Shown here: piece by piece, positions 23,512 through 33,439 of the stretch | Numbering within the stretch: position 1 is the first letter of the stretch | Layout of the letters: every line of letters starts with the position of its first letter | NCBI GenBank assembly: GCA_017882685.1 | Contig: JADGPA010000074.1 | Span: 1 to 57,504, forward strand | Length of the DNA: 57,504 bases | Direction of reading: 5' to 3' | From: Propionibacteriaceae bacterium | GTDB taxonomy: Bacteria > Actinomycetota > Actinomycetes > Propionibacteriales > Propionibacteriaceae | Made by a program: the position numbers and the translations under genes | The notes under the pieces: model-generated | Seen by the model: the letters and a program-made list of their open reading frames with translations, nothing else | What the model was told of the DNA's origin: nothing | Database searches by the model: none

Positions 23512-24639
23512 ATGGTCCAGGCAAAGAAGCGGATCGGTATTCTCACCGCAGGCGGCGACAGCCCCGGCCTCAACGCCGCCATCCGGGGCTTCGGCAAGGC
23601 AGCCATCGGCCTGGGCATGGACCTGATCGGCTACCGCGACGGCATCCGCGGGCTGGTCGAGAACCGCTACACCCCGCTCGACTCCGGCGCCCTCTCCGGC
23701 ATCCTCACCATCGGCGGCACCATCCTTGGCACCAGCCGCGACAAGGTGCACCGCATGATGATCGACGGCGAGACCCGTGACATGCGTACGCAGGTGGTGG
23801 AGAACTACGAGAAGGAGGGGCTGTCCGGCCTCGTCATGCTCGGCGGCGGCGGGACGGCGAAGAACGCGCTGCGCCTTGCCGGGGCCGGCCTTAACGTGAT
23901 CACGCTGCCCAAGACCATCGACAACGACATCGCCCGCACCGACACCTCCTTCGGCTTCGCCACTGCCATGGAGATTGCGACGGAGGCGATCGACCGTTTG
24001 CACAGCACCGCCCACAGCCACCACCGGATCATCCTCACCGAGATCATGGGCCACAGGGCGGGCTGGCTGACGCTCGCCGCGGGCATCGCCGGCGGCGCCG
24101 ACATCGTCCTGCTGCCCGAGATCCCGTACACGGTCGCCAGCGTGGCGGAGACGATCAAGACCCGGCTCATCAGAGGCAGCACGTTCAGCGTCGTCGCCGT
24201 CGCCGAAGGCGCCCGCGATGTGCAGGACTCCGCCGACATCGAGGCGGCGGAGCTCTTGGTGCACGCGGCGAAGACTCCCGAGCAGATCCGGGCGGCGAAG
24301 GCGCACCTTGCCAACGTGACGGATGAGCAGCGCGAGCACACGTTCAAGCTCGCCCGCGAGCTGGAGGCAGCAACCGGGCTGGAGTCGCGGGTGACGATCC
24401 TCGGCTACGTGCAGCGCGGCGGCATCCCCTGCGCTGCCGATCGGCTGCTGGCCTCCCGGCTGGGGACGGCGGCTGCGCACGCGGTCAGCAAGGGTCAGTT
24501 CGGCATGATGGTGGCCGCCCGCGGCGAGGACACCGACCTGGTACCGCTCACCGAGGTGGCGGGCAACCTCAAGCTCGTTCCGCCCGACCACGAGTGGATC
24601 CAGACCGCCCGCAAGCTGGGCACCGGGCTGGGTGACTGA
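23512..24639 (+). CDS. Phosphofructokinase, mixed-substrate (group III-type)
   Basis: A 375-residue PFK phosphorylating fructose 6-phosphate. The N-terminal [18 protein letters not shown] and the catalytic TIDND (135-139) are conserved. The donor-specificity position corresponding to E. coli 124 is Lys (PKTIDND), as in PPi-using enzymes, while position 104 is Gly, as in ATP enzymes. The acidic residue expected at position 103 is replaced by Gly (GGGGT, 111-115), which is unusual. The donor (ATP, PPi or both) cannot be assigned from sequence. The PhzF gene starts two bases after its stop. Confidence 0.93.
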   Translation: MVQAKKRIGILTAGGDSPGLNAAIRGFGKAAIGLGMDLIGYRDGIRGLVENRYTPLDSGALSGILTIGGTILGTSRDKVHRMMIDGETRDMRTQVVENYEKEGLSGLVMLGGGGTAKNALRLAGAGLNVITLPKTIDNDIARTDTSFGFATAMEIATEAIDRLHSTAHSHHRIILTEIMGHRAGWLTLAAGIAGGADIVLLPEIPYTVASVAETIKTRLIRGSTFSVVAVAEGARDVQDSADIEAAELLVHAAKTPEQIRAAKAHLANVTDEQREHTFKLARELEAATGLESRVTILGYVQRGGIPCAADRLLASRLGTAAAHAVSKGQFGMMVAARGEDTDLVPLTEVAGNLKLVPPDHEWIQTARKLGTGLGD

Positions 24640-24641
24640 TC

Positions 24642-25466
24642 ATGCATCGGCCGTTCGCGCAGGTCGACGTGTTCGGCGACGGGGCCGCAACCGGGAATCC
24701 GCTGGCCGTCGTGCTCGACGCCGCCGGCGTGGACGATGCGGCGATGCAGGACCTCGCATCCTGGATCAACCTGTCCGAGACCACGTTCCTGTTCCCGCCC
24801 ACCGATCCGGCGGCCGACTACGCCGTCCGTATCTTCACGCCTGTCGGCGAGCTCCCCTTCGCCGGCCATCCCACGTTGGGCAGCGCTCACGCGTGGCTCG
24901 AAGCGGGGGGCCGCCCGCGCCGCGGGGGCCATCTGGTGCAGGAGTGCGGCGGCGGCATCGTTCACGTGCGGCTGGTCGGGGACCGTCCCGCCTTCGCCGC
25001 ACCGCAGCGACGTCGCACGGGGCCGCTGGACGAAGCCCACCTCGCGATCGCCGAGGCCGCCCTCGGCACCCCGCGCACCCATTGGGTGGCCCACGAGTGG
25101 GGCGACAACGGCCCGCCGTGGATGATGATCGAGCTCCCGGACGCCGAGTCGGTTCGCCGCGCGTGGGTGGACCGCACCCAGCTCGGACGCCACGACCACC
25201 TGGGGTTGGTCGGGCGTTTCTCCGGCGGCGAGTACGCGTACGAGGTGCGCGGCATCCTCGCCCACACCGAGGATCCTGTGACCGGCAGCCTGAACGCAGC
25301 CGTCGCGCAGTGGCTGCGCTCCCGCAACGCCGTCCCGGCCTGTTATGTCGCCACCCAGGGCTCACAGGTGGGCCACCACGGCGAGGTGTTCGTCACCGAC
25401 GACGGCACCGACATCTGGATCGGGGGCCGCACGCGGACGATCATCGCCGGCAAGGTCGACCTCTAG
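24642..25466 (+). CDS. PhzF-family isomerase/epimerase
   Basis: A 274-residue protein with the PhzF/diaminopimelate epimerase-like double fold. The catalytic glutamate is E46 in NLSETTFLF, and GELPFAGHPTLGSAHAWL and EDPVTGSLNAAVAQWL are the family signature loops. PhzF itself isomerises a phenazine precursor, but most relatives have unknown substrates and no phenazine genes are nearby. It is translated immediately after the phosphofructokinase gene and directly abuts the SDR gene. Confidence 0.9.
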   Translation: MHRPFAQVDVFGDGAATGNPLAVVLDAAGVDDAAMQDLASWINLSETTFLFPPTDPAADYAVRIFTPVGELPFAGHPTLGSAHAWLEAGGRPRRGGHLVQECGGGIVHVRLVGDRPAFAAPQRRRTGPLDEAHLAIAEAALGTPRTHWVAHEWGDNGPPWMMIELPDAESVRRAWVDRTQLGRHDHLGLVGRFSGGEYAYEVRGILAHTEDPVTGSLNAAVAQWLRSRNAVPACYVATQGSQVGHHGEVFVTDDGTDIWIGGRTRTIIAGKVDL

Positions 25467-26255
25467 ATGGGCGGACTCAGCGGCCGGTTCGCGCTGATCA
25501 CCGGCGTCGGCCGGCGGCGCAGCATCGGATTCGCCATCGCGTCCCGGCTCGTGCAGGACGGGGCCGGGGTGATGATCAGCCACTTCGGCGCCCACGACGC
25601 AGCCCAGCCCTGGGGCACCGACGAACCGGCTGAGGTGCTGGCGGCGCTGCGGGCACTCCGGGCCGACGACCGGCAGCAGGTGCTCGCCGTCGACGCCGAC
25701 CTGACCGGCCCAACCGTGCCCGACGAGCTGACCGACGCTGCAGTCGCCGGCCTCGGCGCGCTCGATATTCTCATCTGCGACCACGCCCGCAGTGGCGGGG
25801 ACGGTGCCCTCGGCGAGCTGGACGCGGCCATGATCGACGGCCATTACGCTGCCAACACGCGTTCGTCCCTGCTGCTGGCGCAGGCGTTCTCACGAGTGCA
25901 CGACGACACTCGTCCCGGCGGCCGGGTGGTGTTCATCACGTCGGGGCAGGGCAACGGCCCAATGCCGGGTGAGGTGGCCTACGCCGCGTCAAAGGCCGCA
26001 CTGGCCGGCATCACCGCCACGATCGCCCACCAACTGGCGCCCAGAGGCATCACCGTGAACACGGTGAACCCCGGCCCCGTCAACACCGGCTATCTGGACG
26101 GGGCAGCCGGCGAAGCGCTGCTGCCCCGGTTCCCGCTGGGACGGCTGGGCGAGCCCGACGACCCGGCCCGGCTGATCGCGTGGCTGGTGAGTGAAGAGGC
26201 CGCCTGGGTGACCGCGCAGGTGATCACCACCGACGGCGGCTTCTCCCTGAGCTGA
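25467..26255 (+). CDS. Short-chain dehydrogenase/reductase
   Basis: A 262-residue SDR. The cofactor loop TGVGRRRSIGFAIA (12-25) is of the enoyl-reductase-like type with SIG. The catalytic residues are Ser159, Tyr172 and Lys176 (YAASK), and ITVNTVNPGPVNTGY follows. The ATG is the base after the PhzF stop codon, so it is in the same operon as pfk and phzF. The last gene of the unit, it meets the convergent beta-propeller gene. The substrate is unknown. Confidence 0.9.
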   Translation: MGGLSGRFALITGVGRRRSIGFAIASRLVQDGAGVMISHFGAHDAAQPWGTDEPAEVLAALRALRADDRQQVLAVDADLTGPTVPDELTDAAVAGLGALDILICDHARSGGDGALGELDAAMIDGHYAANTRSSLLLAQAFSRVHDDTRPGGRVVFITSGQGNGPMPGEVAYAASKAALAGITATIAHQLAPRGITVNTVNPGPVNTGYLDGAAGEALLPRFPLGRLGEPDDPARLIAWLVSEEAAWVTAQVITTDGGFSLS

Positions 26256-26270
26256 ACACCCCACGCTTTT

Positions 26271-26288
26271 CCCCCGGGTTGTCGGGGG
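26271..26288. terminator. Possible bidirectional stem-loop terminator
   Basis: CCCCCG (26271-26276) and CGGGGG (26283-26288) form a short GC stem around a 6-base loop between the convergent SDR and beta-propeller genes. TTTT precedes it on the plus strand, so for minus-strand transcription the RNA ends with A residues rather than U. Only the position supports a terminator. Confidence 0.35.
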
Positions 26289-26303
26289 GTGGGGGCGAAA
26301 GGG

Positions 26304-27641
26304 TCAGGGCTGGGGGCGGAGCAGCCCGGCGACTATGTGGGCCCGCTCGACTGTGATCGCCGGGGAGACCGCTGCCGGGAACTCCGGGGTGCCGGCGAAG
26401 CGCGCCCGCACCTGGACGTCGCCGGAGCGGGCGTCGACATCGAGGGTGAAGCCGCCGGACTGGTCGGTGACGGCCTCCGCAAGGGCCGCCCAGACCCGGC
26501 CGTCGGGGGAGGTCTCCACCACAACGGTCTCGGCGGACACCGGTGAGCCGTCCGCGCCCACCAGGCGTCCGGACACCTCAGGGCTGGTGCGCGAGCCGGG
26601 CACCCGTCCCAGGGACAACTTCGGGGGTGTGACCACACGCAGGTACACCTTGTGCCCGGCTCCGCGGCTGTCCTCGTAGACGATCCGGTTGCCGGCGACG
26701 GTCGGGTTGCTGCTCCAGCCGTCGTGACGGGTCACCCGGGTGGTCACGCTGGTGGCAACGTCGTAGAGGTAGATCTCGGTGTTGTCGTGGCCGTCGCGCT
26801 CGTCCATCCAGACGATCCGGCCGTCGGCCACCTCGGCGAACCACTGCACCGAGTCGTCGTCGGTGACCTGCGTCACGGCGGCTGCGGCGAGGTCGTAGGC
26901 GTAGATGTCGCTGTTGGTTGCGGTGATCGCGTCCTGCCAGACCACGAGGCCGTCGTCGATCCGCGGCAGCGTCTGGTCGGTGCCGGTGGTGGTGAGCCTT
27001 GTCTCGCTGCGGGTGCCGAGGTCGTAGGCGTAGATGTCGGCGTCGGTGCCGTTGCGTACGTCCTGCCAGACAACGACGCGTCCGGAGATGTCACAGGCGC
27101 TCGCCGACGCCCCCGCCGGCGAGACCACCAGGTCACGCCCGGTGTTGACGTTGTGGACGTGGATTCGGCCTTCGTACTCATAGCAGAGCAGGTCACCGGA
27201 CAGCTGGGGCTGGGCGCCCGGGCTGGCGTTCAGGCGGCGCTGTTGGCCGGTGGCCAGGTTGCGGTACCAGAAACCAGGGTTGGTGCCGTTGCCGTAGTCA
27301 CTCCACACCACCCGATCGCCGGAGATGGCCGGTCGGCCGAGCGCGGTGTGGTCGGGGGTCAGGTTGAGGTCGGTACCGGTCTTCAGGTCGAGGACCCGGA
27401 CGTCGAAGAGGATCTCCGCGCCGGCGCCCTGCCCGACGGTGCGCTCTCCCGCGTGGTCGGCGTAGGCGAGCTTCGAACCGGAGAGTTGTGGCCAGTCCTG
27501 GGTGGCTGCTCCGGTGGTGAGTTGGCGCTCCTTGCCGAGCCAGTCGGCCGACGCCGGCGACGCGCAGCTGAACATCATGGCGACGGTGGCTGCACCACCG
27601 ACCATGACGAGCCAGCAGGCTCGACCGAACGGATCGATCAC
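26304..27641 (-). CDS. Secreted TolB-like beta-propeller protein
   Basis: A 445-residue protein starting at GTG with GAGGTGA about 6 bases upstream. Residues 1-33 form a signal peptide ending near SPASADW. The body (about 38-335) repeats the pattern 'VVWxDxRxGxxxDIYxYDLxxxxxxxLT' about six times, as in TolB/WD40-like propellers. The C-terminal ~100 residues look like an immunoglobulin- or CarboxypepD-like beta sandwich (GRLVGADGSPVSAETVVV). It has no membrane anchor or sortase motif, so it is probably released. Its binding partner is unknown. Confidence 0.8.
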   Translation of the reverse strand: MIDPFGRACWLVMVGGAATVAMMFSCASPASADWLGKERQLTTGAATQDWPQLSGSKLAYADHAGERTVGQGAGAEILFDVRVLDLKTGTDLNLTPDHTALGRPAISGDRVVWSDYGNGTNPGFWYRNLATGQQRRLNASPGAQPQLSGDLLCYEYEGRIHVHNVNTGRDLVVSPAGASASACDISGRVVVWQDVRNGTDADIYAYDLGTRSETRLTTTGTDQTLPRIDDGLVVWQDAITATNSDIYAYDLAAAAVTQVTDDDSVQWFAEVADGRIVWMDERDGHDNTEIYLYDVATSVTTRVTRHDGWSSNPTVAGNRIVYEDSRGAGHKVYLRVVTPPKLSLGRVPGSRTSPEVSGRLVGADGSPVSAETVVVETSPDGRVWAALAEAVTDQSGGFTLDVDARSGDVQVRARFAGTPEFPAAVSPAITVERAHIVAGLLRPQP

Positions 27642-27817
27642 GACATCACCTCAGCTGTTCGCGCAGGAATCCGCGACGCTCACCAACGCTAGACCGCGGG
27701 CCCCCTCTGTCGACATACCCCATCGGGGTGACGCCCACACGGGTGACCGCCGAGATCGCTCCATGAGGAATAGGTGGCGGACTAGGCTGGTTGGGTTCGA
27801 AGAATCGAGGTTCCCGC

Positions 27818-29695
27818 ATGCCTGCACTGCGTTCCCGCACCGTCACCCATGGCCGCAACATGGCCGGCGCCCGCGCCCTCTGGCGCGCCACCGGCATGAC
27901 CGAGTCGGATTTCGGCAAGCCGATCGTCGCGATCGCGAACTCCTTCACCCAGTTCGTGCCGGGCCATGTGCACCTACGCGACATGGGCAGGCTCGTCTCG
28001 TCTGCGGTCACCGAAGCCGGTGGCGTCGGCAAGGAGTTCAACACCATCGCCGTCGACGACGGCATCGCGATGGGCCACGGCGGCATGCTCTACTCGCTGC
28101 CCAGCCGCGAGCTGATTGCCGACTCGGTGGAGTACATGGTGAACGCCCACTGCGCGGACGCCCTCGTCTGCATCTCCAACTGCGACAAGATCACGCCGGG
28201 CATGCTGCTGGCAGCGCTGAGGCTCAACATCCCCACCGTGTTCGTCAGCGGTGGCCCGATGGAGGCCGGCCGCGTCGACCTGCCGCGGCTGGGCAAGACG
28301 GGTCTCGACCTGGTGAACGCCATGACCGCGTCGGCCGACCCGAATGTCTCCGACGAGGAACTGACGGCGATCGAGCAGTCGGCCTGTCCCACCTGCGGTT
28401 CCTGCTCGGGCATGTTCACAGCCAACTCAATGAACTGCCTGCTCGAAGCCCTCGGCCTCGCCCTGCCCGGCAACGGCTCGACGCTGGCCACCGCGTCCGC
28501 CCGCAGGGACCTGTTCCTGAACGCCGGACGGCTCGTCGTCGAACTGGCAAAGCGCTGGTACGACGAGGACGACGCGTCCGTGCTGCCGCTGTCGATCGCC
28601 ACCAAGCCGGCCTTCGCCAACGCGATGCGCCTCGACGTGGCCATGGGCGGCTCAACGAACACCGTCCTGCACATTCTTGCCGCCGCCCGCGAGGCCGGCG
28701 TCGACTTCACCCAGGACGACATCGACGAGATCTCGCGGCACACCCCCTGCGTCTGCAAGGTCGCGCCCAGCTCCCCCAAGTACTACCTCGAGGACGTGCA
28801 CCGCGCGGGCGGCATCGCAGCGATCCTGGGTGAGCTGCACCGCGGCGGCCTGCTGGACACGTCCGTCCACGCCGTCCGCTCCCCCGACCTGGACACCTGG
28901 CTCGGCGCCTGGGACATCCGCTCCGGCACCGCCAGCGACACAGCGATCGAGCTGTTCCACGCCGCCCCCGGTGGGGTGCGCACCACGGAGGCGTTCTCCT
29001 CGACCAACCGCTGGGACACCCTCGACACCGACGCAGAGTCCGGCTGCATCCGCGGCGTCGCCACCCCGTACACCACTGACGGCGGCCTAGCGATCCTGAA
29101 GGGCAACCTCGCCCCCGACGGCTGCATCGTCAAGACCGCCGGCGTCGCCGAGAACATCTGGACCTTCAGCGGCCCTGCCCGGGTCTGCGAGTCGCAAGAG
29201 GATGCGGTCGAGGCGATCCTCGGCAAGCGCATCGTCGACGGCGACATCGTGGTGATCCGCTACGAGGGCCCCAAGGGCGGCCCCGGCATGCAGGAGATGC
29301 TCTACCCGACCTCGTACCTGAAGGGCCTCGGACTCGGCCAGAAGTGCGCGCTGATCACAGATGGCCGCTTCTCCGGCGGCACCTCGGGGCTGTCCATCGG
29401 GCACGTGTCGCCCGAGGCCGCCGCCGGCGGGACCATCGGGCTGGTGGAGGACGGCGACATCATCGAGATCTCGATCCCCAACCGGTCGATCAACCTGCTC
29501 GTCGACGATCAGATCCTGCAGGCCCGCAGGGAGTACCGCGACGCGATCGGCTGGAAGCCGGAGAACCGCGACCGCACGGTCTCCGCCGCGCTGAAGATCT
29601 ACGCCTCGATGGCACTGTCGGCCGACAAGGGCGCCGCACGCGAACTGCCGGGGACGGCACCCGTGCGCACGCCCGCGCCGGTCAGCGTCCACTGA
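27818..29695 (+). CDS. ilvD: Dihydroxy-acid dehydratase
   Basis: A 625-residue enzyme of branched-chain amino acid biosynthesis (E. coli IlvD has 616), converting dihydroxy-isovalerate and its isoleucine counterpart to the 2-oxo acids. Iron-sulfur cysteines are in [11 protein letters not shown] and [17 protein letters not shown], and [10 protein letters not shown] and [12 protein letters not shown] are conserved. The start is ATG 27818, giving [22 protein letters not shown], with GAGG upstream; the codons before it are non-conserved. The HAD gene begins two bases after the stop. No other ilv gene is in the window. Confidence 0.97.
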   Translation: MPALRSRTVTHGRNMAGARALWRATGMTESDFGKPIVAIANSFTQFVPGHVHLRDMGRLVSSAVTEAGGVGKEFNTIAVDDGIAMGHGGMLYSLPSRELIADSVEYMVNAHCADALVCISNCDKITPGMLLAALRLNIPTVFVSGGPMEAGRVDLPRLGKTGLDLVNAMTASADPNVSDEELTAIEQSACPTCGSCSGMFTANSMNCLLEALGLALPGNGSTLATASARRDLFLNAGRLVVELAKRWYDEDDASVLPLSIATKPAFANAMRLDVAMGGSTNTVLHILAAAREAGVDFTQDDIDEISRHTPCVCKVAPSSPKYYLEDVHRAGGIAAILGELHRGGLLDTSVHAVRSPDLDTWLGAWDIRSGTASDTAIELFHAAPGGVRTTEAFSSTNRWDTLDTDAESGCIRGVATPYTTDGGLAILKGNLAPDGCIVKTAGVAENIWTFSGPARVCESQEDAVEAILGKRIVDGDIVVIRYEGPKGGPGMQEMLYPTSYLKGLGLGQKCALITDGRFSGGTSGLSIGHVSPEAAAGGTIGLVEDGDIIEISIPNRSINLLVDDQILQARREYRDAIGWKPENRDRTVSAALKIYASMALSADKGAARELPGTAPVRTPAPVSVH

Positions 29696-29697
29696 AC

Positions 29698-30312
29698 GTG
29701 GGCGGTGCCGACGCGCCTGTCCGCGCCCTGCTGATGGACGCCGACGGCGTCGTGCAGTACCCGAGCCCCGGCTGGCTGAAGGAGATGGCACGCCTCGGCG
29801 GCCCGGGCTTCATCCCCGAGGCATTCCGTCGGGAGGCGACAACGCTCACCGGCAACGTCGACCTGCGCGAGGAGCTGGCGGGGATCCTGGAGCGCCGGGG
29901 CCGCACCTGCACCGCAGATGACATCCTCGCGGTCTGGTACCGCATCGAGGTGGACGAGCGCATGCTCACCCTCGTCGATCGGGTACGTGCCGCCGGCGTG
30001 GTGACGGCGCTGGCCACCAACCAGCAGAGCTACCGGGGCACCTACATCAAGCAGAACCTGCCCTACGACCAGCACTTCGACCACCAGTTCCACTCCTTCG
30101 AGGTGGGGCTGGCCAAGCCCGACCCGGCCTATTTCGCGCACATCGTCGAGACGATCGGCGTCGAGCCGGAAGAGGCGGTGTTCGTCGATGACGTGCTGGC
30201 CAACGTGCGGGGAGCGCAGGCAGCGGGACTGAGCGCCGTCCACTTCGCGCACACTGACACCTACGGCTCGCTGCGCTGCCGGTTGCGTGCGCTCAGCGTT
30301 CCGGGAGTCTAG
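29698..30312 (+). CDS. HAD-superfamily hydrolase
   Basis: A 204-residue protein starting at GTG 29698, two bases after ilvD, so it is co-transcribed. Motif I is LMDADGVVQ (nucleophile Asp), motif II ALATNQQSYR, and motif III-IV GLAKPDPAYF...AVFVDDVLANVRGA. The helical cap is inserted between motifs I and II (subclass I). It resembles phosphatases or dehalogenases of the YihX-type. A phosphorylated small-molecule substrate is likely but not identifiable. Confidence 0.88.
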   Translation: MGGADAPVRALLMDADGVVQYPSPGWLKEMARLGGPGFIPEAFRREATTLTGNVDLREELAGILERRGRTCTADDILAVWYRIEVDERMLTLVDRVRAAGVVTALATNQQSYRGTYIKQNLPYDQHFDHQFHSFEVGLAKPDPAYFAHIVETIGVEPEEAVFVDDVLANVRGAQAAGLSAVHFAHTDTYGSLRCRLRALSVPGV

Positions 30313-30313
30313 A

Positions 30314-30366
30314 ACGGTCCCTGAGGAGCTCACGCCGAGGAACGAGGCCGGGAGCGTCACGAAGGG
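30314..30366 (+). repeat. Intergenic copy of the dispersed repeat
   Basis: It starts ACGGTCCCTGAGGAGC, has GAGGAACGAG in the middle and ends GAGCGTCACGAAGGG. It lies directly after the HAD gene stop and before the YcxB-like gene. It is the best reference copy for the coding copies at 3134-3184 and 10991-11030. Confidence 0.72.
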
Positions 30367-30400
30367 CAGTCGACTGGATCTGACCGGTAACCTCACCCCC

Positions 30401-30946
30401 GTGCTGGAATTCACCTTGACGCAGGCCGACCTGGCCGCCTTTGCCGCGCATCAGGCACAGGAGTCCGGCGAGGAGGCCGTCCGCGGCAAGCGGTTCCGGC
30501 TGGTCAGTGCGTGGCTGGTCGGGATCGCCGGCTACCTCGTGGTCGTGGTGCTCACCGCCGTCCCGCTGCTGCTGAACCTGCAGCTGGGGTGGGCAGCGGC
30601 GGGCGAGGTGGTCGCGCTGGGGTTCGGGTTCGTGCTCGGGCTGCTGGACTGGCGCAAGGGCGGGGTGCTGACCACGCCGCTCCTGGCCCGGCGGTACCGG
30701 TTCAAGGCCCGCGAGGCGCTCGCTGCCACCGGGGCAGAGCGGCGGCTGACCCTGGACGATTCCGGCTTCACTGTTGCCGCAGGGAAGCGGTCGACCCGGG
30801 TGCCCTGGGCCGGCGTCCTGCGCATCGCCGAGACGCCCGGCCACTACTTCGTCTACACCGGGCCAAGCGAAGCCCATGTGCTGCCCCGACGGGCACGCGA
30901 GACCGAGATGAAGGCCTTCGTCGAGGCGATCCTCGAGCACCTGTAG
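30401..30946 (+). CDS. YcxB-like membrane protein, single domain
   Basis: About 181 residues from GTG 30401, giving VLEFTLTQADLAAFAAHQ, chosen because the paralogue at 32204 starts the same way (VFEYSVSTED). Two transmembrane helices (about 40-62 and 68-85) are followed by a cytosolic beta-rich PH-like domain (LTLDDSGFTVAAGKRSTRVPWAGVLRIAETPGHYFVY). This is the YcxB arrangement; the function of the family is not established. A weak GGTAA precedes the start. Confidence 0.75.
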   Translation: MLEFTLTQADLAAFAAHQAQESGEEAVRGKRFRLVSAWLVGIAGYLVVVVLTAVPLLLNLQLGWAAAGEVVALGFGFVLGLLDWRKGGVLTTPLLARRYRFKAREALAATGAERRLTLDDSGFTVAAGKRSTRVPWAGVLRIAETPGHYFVYTGPSEAHVLPRRARETEMKAFVEAILEHL

Positions 30947-30947
30947 G

Positions 30948-32126
30948 TCACCAGTCGAAGGCGCGCCCCAGCCGGGCGAGGCCCTCGGCGATCACGTCGA
31001 CCGGGTTGGTGACGTAGGACAGCCGCATCGTCGAGCGGTCGGGAACGCCCGCGAAGAAGGGCCGGCCGGGCACGTAGGCCACGCCCTCCTCGACGGCCGT
31101 CGGCAGCCGCAGCGCCGTGTCCACTACGCCGCCCAGGCGGGCCCACAGGAACATGCCGCCCTCGGGACGGGTGACGCCGGCGCCTTCGGGCAGGATCCGG
31201 GCGAGGCCGCCGGCCATCGCGTCCCGCCGTTCGCGGTAGACGGCGACCACGCGGGCGATGTGGGCGTCGAGGTCGCAGGTGGCGAGGTAGTGGGCGACGG
31301 CGAGCTGGTCGGTGACGGCGCTCTGCAGCCCGACGGCCTGCTTTGCCACCTCGAGCGAGCGAAGGATGTCGCCTTCCGCCCGCAGCCAGCCGACGCGGAC
31401 GCCCGGGGCCATCACCTTCGACGCGGAGTTCAGCAGCACGGTCTGGGCGGACATGCCGGGCAGGCTCGCCAGTGGCGCTGCCGGCTCGCCCTCGAACCGC
31501 AGCTCGCTGTAGGGGTCGTCCTCGAGCAGCGGGACGCCGGCGGCGAGCAGCACATCGGCGACCGCCCGGCGGCGCTCGGTCGACATGGAGCGGCCGGTGG
31601 GGTTCTGGAAGGTGGGGATCAGGTAAACGAACTTGGGGTGGTGCGCGGCGATGGCCGCGGCGAGCGCGTCCGGAAGCATCCCGTGGTCATCGGTGTCCAC
31701 CGCCACCAGACGCGCTCCCGCGAGCGCGAACGCCTGCACGGCTGCGAGGTAGGTGGGCTGTTCGACCAGCACGACGTCGCCGGGGTCGATCAGGACCTGA
31801 CCCACAAGGAAGATGCCCTCCTGGGAGCCGCTGGTGACCTGCACCTGGTCGGGGTGGGTGGGCAGCGTCCGGGAGAGGCGGGCTGCCACCTGCTCGAGCA
31901 GCTCCGGCTCGCCCTTGGTGGTGGCGTACTGCAGTGCCCGGGCGCCCTGGTTGGTGAGCACATGGTCAAAGGCCGCGCGGAAGTCGTCCAGCTCGAACAG
32001 CGACGCGTCCGGGATACCGCCGGCGAAGGAGATCACGTCACCCCGGCTCACCACGGCGAGGATGTCGCGCACGGGCGACGTGGTGACGCCGGCGAAGCGG
32101 TCGGCCAGCTGGAAGGGACTGCTCAT
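30948..32126 (-). CDS. PLP-dependent aminotransferase, fold type I
   Basis: A 392-residue class I/II aminotransferase starting at ATG 32126 (an in-frame start 12 codons upstream has less support). The PLP lysine is in NSASKVMAPGVRVGW, and YLIPTFQNPTGRSMS and LLEDDPYSELRFEG carry the PLP Asn and Asp/Tyr residues. The pattern is that of 2-aminoadipate/valine-pyruvate transaminases and MocR C-terminal domains, here without the GntR helix-turn-helix. The substrate is uncertain. It is convergent with one YcxB-like gene and divergent from the other. Confidence 0.9.
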   Translation of the reverse strand: MSSPFQLADRFAGVTTSPVRDILAVVSRGDVISFAGGIPDASLFELDDFRAAFDHVLTNQGARALQYATTKGEPELLEQVAARLSRTLPTHPDQVQVTSGSQEGIFLVGQVLIDPGDVVLVEQPTYLAAVQAFALAGARLVAVDTDDHGMLPDALAAAIAAHHPKFVYLIPTFQNPTGRSMSTERRRAVADVLLAAGVPLLEDDPYSELRFEGEPAAPLASLPGMSAQTVLLNSASKVMAPGVRVGWLRAEGDILRSLEVAKQAVGLQSAVTDQLAVAHYLATCDLDAHIARVVAVYRERRDAMAGGLARILPEGAGVTRPEGGMFLWARLGGVVDTALRLPTAVEEGVAYVPGRPFFAGVPDRSTMRLSYVTNPVDVIAEGLARLGRAFDW

Positions 32127-32203
32127 TGCCGGATCGTGCCACGACTGGTCAGCAATTGGCATCTGTGCGTCCGCACCCCGAGCGAGGCGATAGCCTCGCC
32201 CCC

Positions 32204-33439
32204 GTGTTCGAGTACTCCGTCAGCACCGAGGATCGGGTCTCGTTCGCCCTGTGGCAGCTCGAGCGCACCGGCATGCTCGAGCGCGCACTGCGGCGATTGT
32301 GGTGTACCGGGCTCCTGATCGGCGTCGCCGCCTCCGCGATCGCGACCGCGCTGTTCGTGCTGCGGTCCCGGGGCTGGACGCTGTTCGCGCTCGTGCCCGC
32401 TGTGACGGGCCCGCTGGCCTGGCTGGTGGTGACCGCAGCGTGGCCGGGCATCACCCGCATGTGGGCGACCCGACGGCTCACTGGTGCAGCGAGGCGCAAG
32501 AGCCGAGGTGCAAGGGCGACGACCACCCGGGTGTGGCTGGACGACACGGGCCTCAATCTTGCGGTTGTGGGCGGGGGAAGCAACCACTACTTGTGGACGG
32601 CCCTCGGTGGGTTGGGTGAGACGCCCGAGCACGTGTTCATCCTGACCGGCGATGGGGCAGGGGTCCCTCTGCCGAGGCGTCTCGACCCCGCGATGATCGC
32701 CAGCTTCGCAGATCAGGTTAGGGCCCACCTCGGCCCCCCACCGAGCCCATCGCCGTCCGCGCCCGCTGCGACGCCCCAGCCCATCGCCGTCGCCCCACCC
32801 GGGGATTCAACTGTTCGGCCCGACGTTTGGGTGGCGGCTTCGGGAGTGGTCCCGCTGAGCGGGTTCGCTCCCGGCTCGGCCATGACGAACCCTGTCACTC
32901 CCGTGATTGCCGCGCTCAACTACACCGTCACGACCGAGGACCTGGTCGCGGCGGTGCTCGACAACCCGGGCACGCGAAAGCGGTACGAGGGTCAGGTCTG
33001 GAGAGCGGGCTGGCGACGCAGCCTGCGGACGCTGCCCATCACCCTCGGGGTCGTCCTGCTCGCAAACCTCTTCATGTTCGACCTCGGCGTCGGGTGGAGC
33101 GTGCTGAGCACCGTGCTGCTCGGTGGCCTGTTCGCTGTGGTGCAGTGGTCGCAGATCGACCACACGATCAAGCGAAGGCTGCCGGCGGCGCTGGAGAAGC
33201 AGTCGCTACACGACCTTGCCCTCCGGGGCGACCAGCGTCGGGTCGTGGCAGAACCCGCTGGCCTCACCCTCGTCGATGCTGCCGCCACCGGGCGCTTCGG
33301 GTGGCACCAGGTGCAACTCACGGAGACCGACCGGTACGTCATCGTCACCGCACACCTCACCAGTTGGGCGATTCCCAAGCGATTGGGGCAGCCGTTGGCG
33401 AGCTTCGTGCAGTTCGCTCGGAGCCACGGAGCCAGCTGA
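32204..33439 (+). CDS. Tandem YcxB-like membrane protein
   Basis: About 411 residues from GTG 32204. Two YcxB-like units are joined by a Pro/Ser/Ala linker (about 180-235). Each has an opening YxVxxED element, two transmembrane helices and a PH-like beta domain (LWTALGGLGETPEHVFIL, then FGWHQVQLTETDRYVIVTA). The single-unit paralogue is encoded 1.3 kb upstream. This looks like a duplication and fusion of that gene. Function unknown. Confidence 0.72.
   Translation: MFEYSVSTEDRVSFALWQLERTGMLERALRRLWCTGLLIGVAASAIATALFVLRSRGWTLFALVPAVTGPLAWLVVTAAWPGITRMWATRRLTGAARRKSRGARATTTRVWLDDTGLNLAVVGGGSNHYLWTALGGLGETPEHVFILTGDGAGVPLPRRLDPAMIASFADQVRAHLGPPPSPSPSAPAATPQPIAVAPPGDSTVRPDVWVAASGVVPLSGFAPGSAMTNPVTPVIAALNYTVTTEDLVAAVLDNPGTRKRYEGQVWRAGWRRSLRTLPITLGVVLLANLFMFDLGVGWSVLSTVLLGGLFAVVQWSQIDHTIKRRLPAALEKQSLHDLALRGDQRRVVAEPAGLTLVDAAATGRFGWHQVQLTETDRYVIVTAHLTSWAIPKRLGQPLASFVQFARSHGAS

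Noticed and set aside
24642-25466. The PhzF gene as evidence of phenazine biosynthesis.
   Set aside because: No other phz gene is near. Most PhzF-family proteins are of unknown function, and this one is in an operon with phosphofructokinase.
29344-30312. A longer start for the HAD hydrolase inside ilvD.
   Set aside because: The upstream part is ilvD in the wrong frame. GTG 29698 just after the ilvD stop gives the complete family domain.
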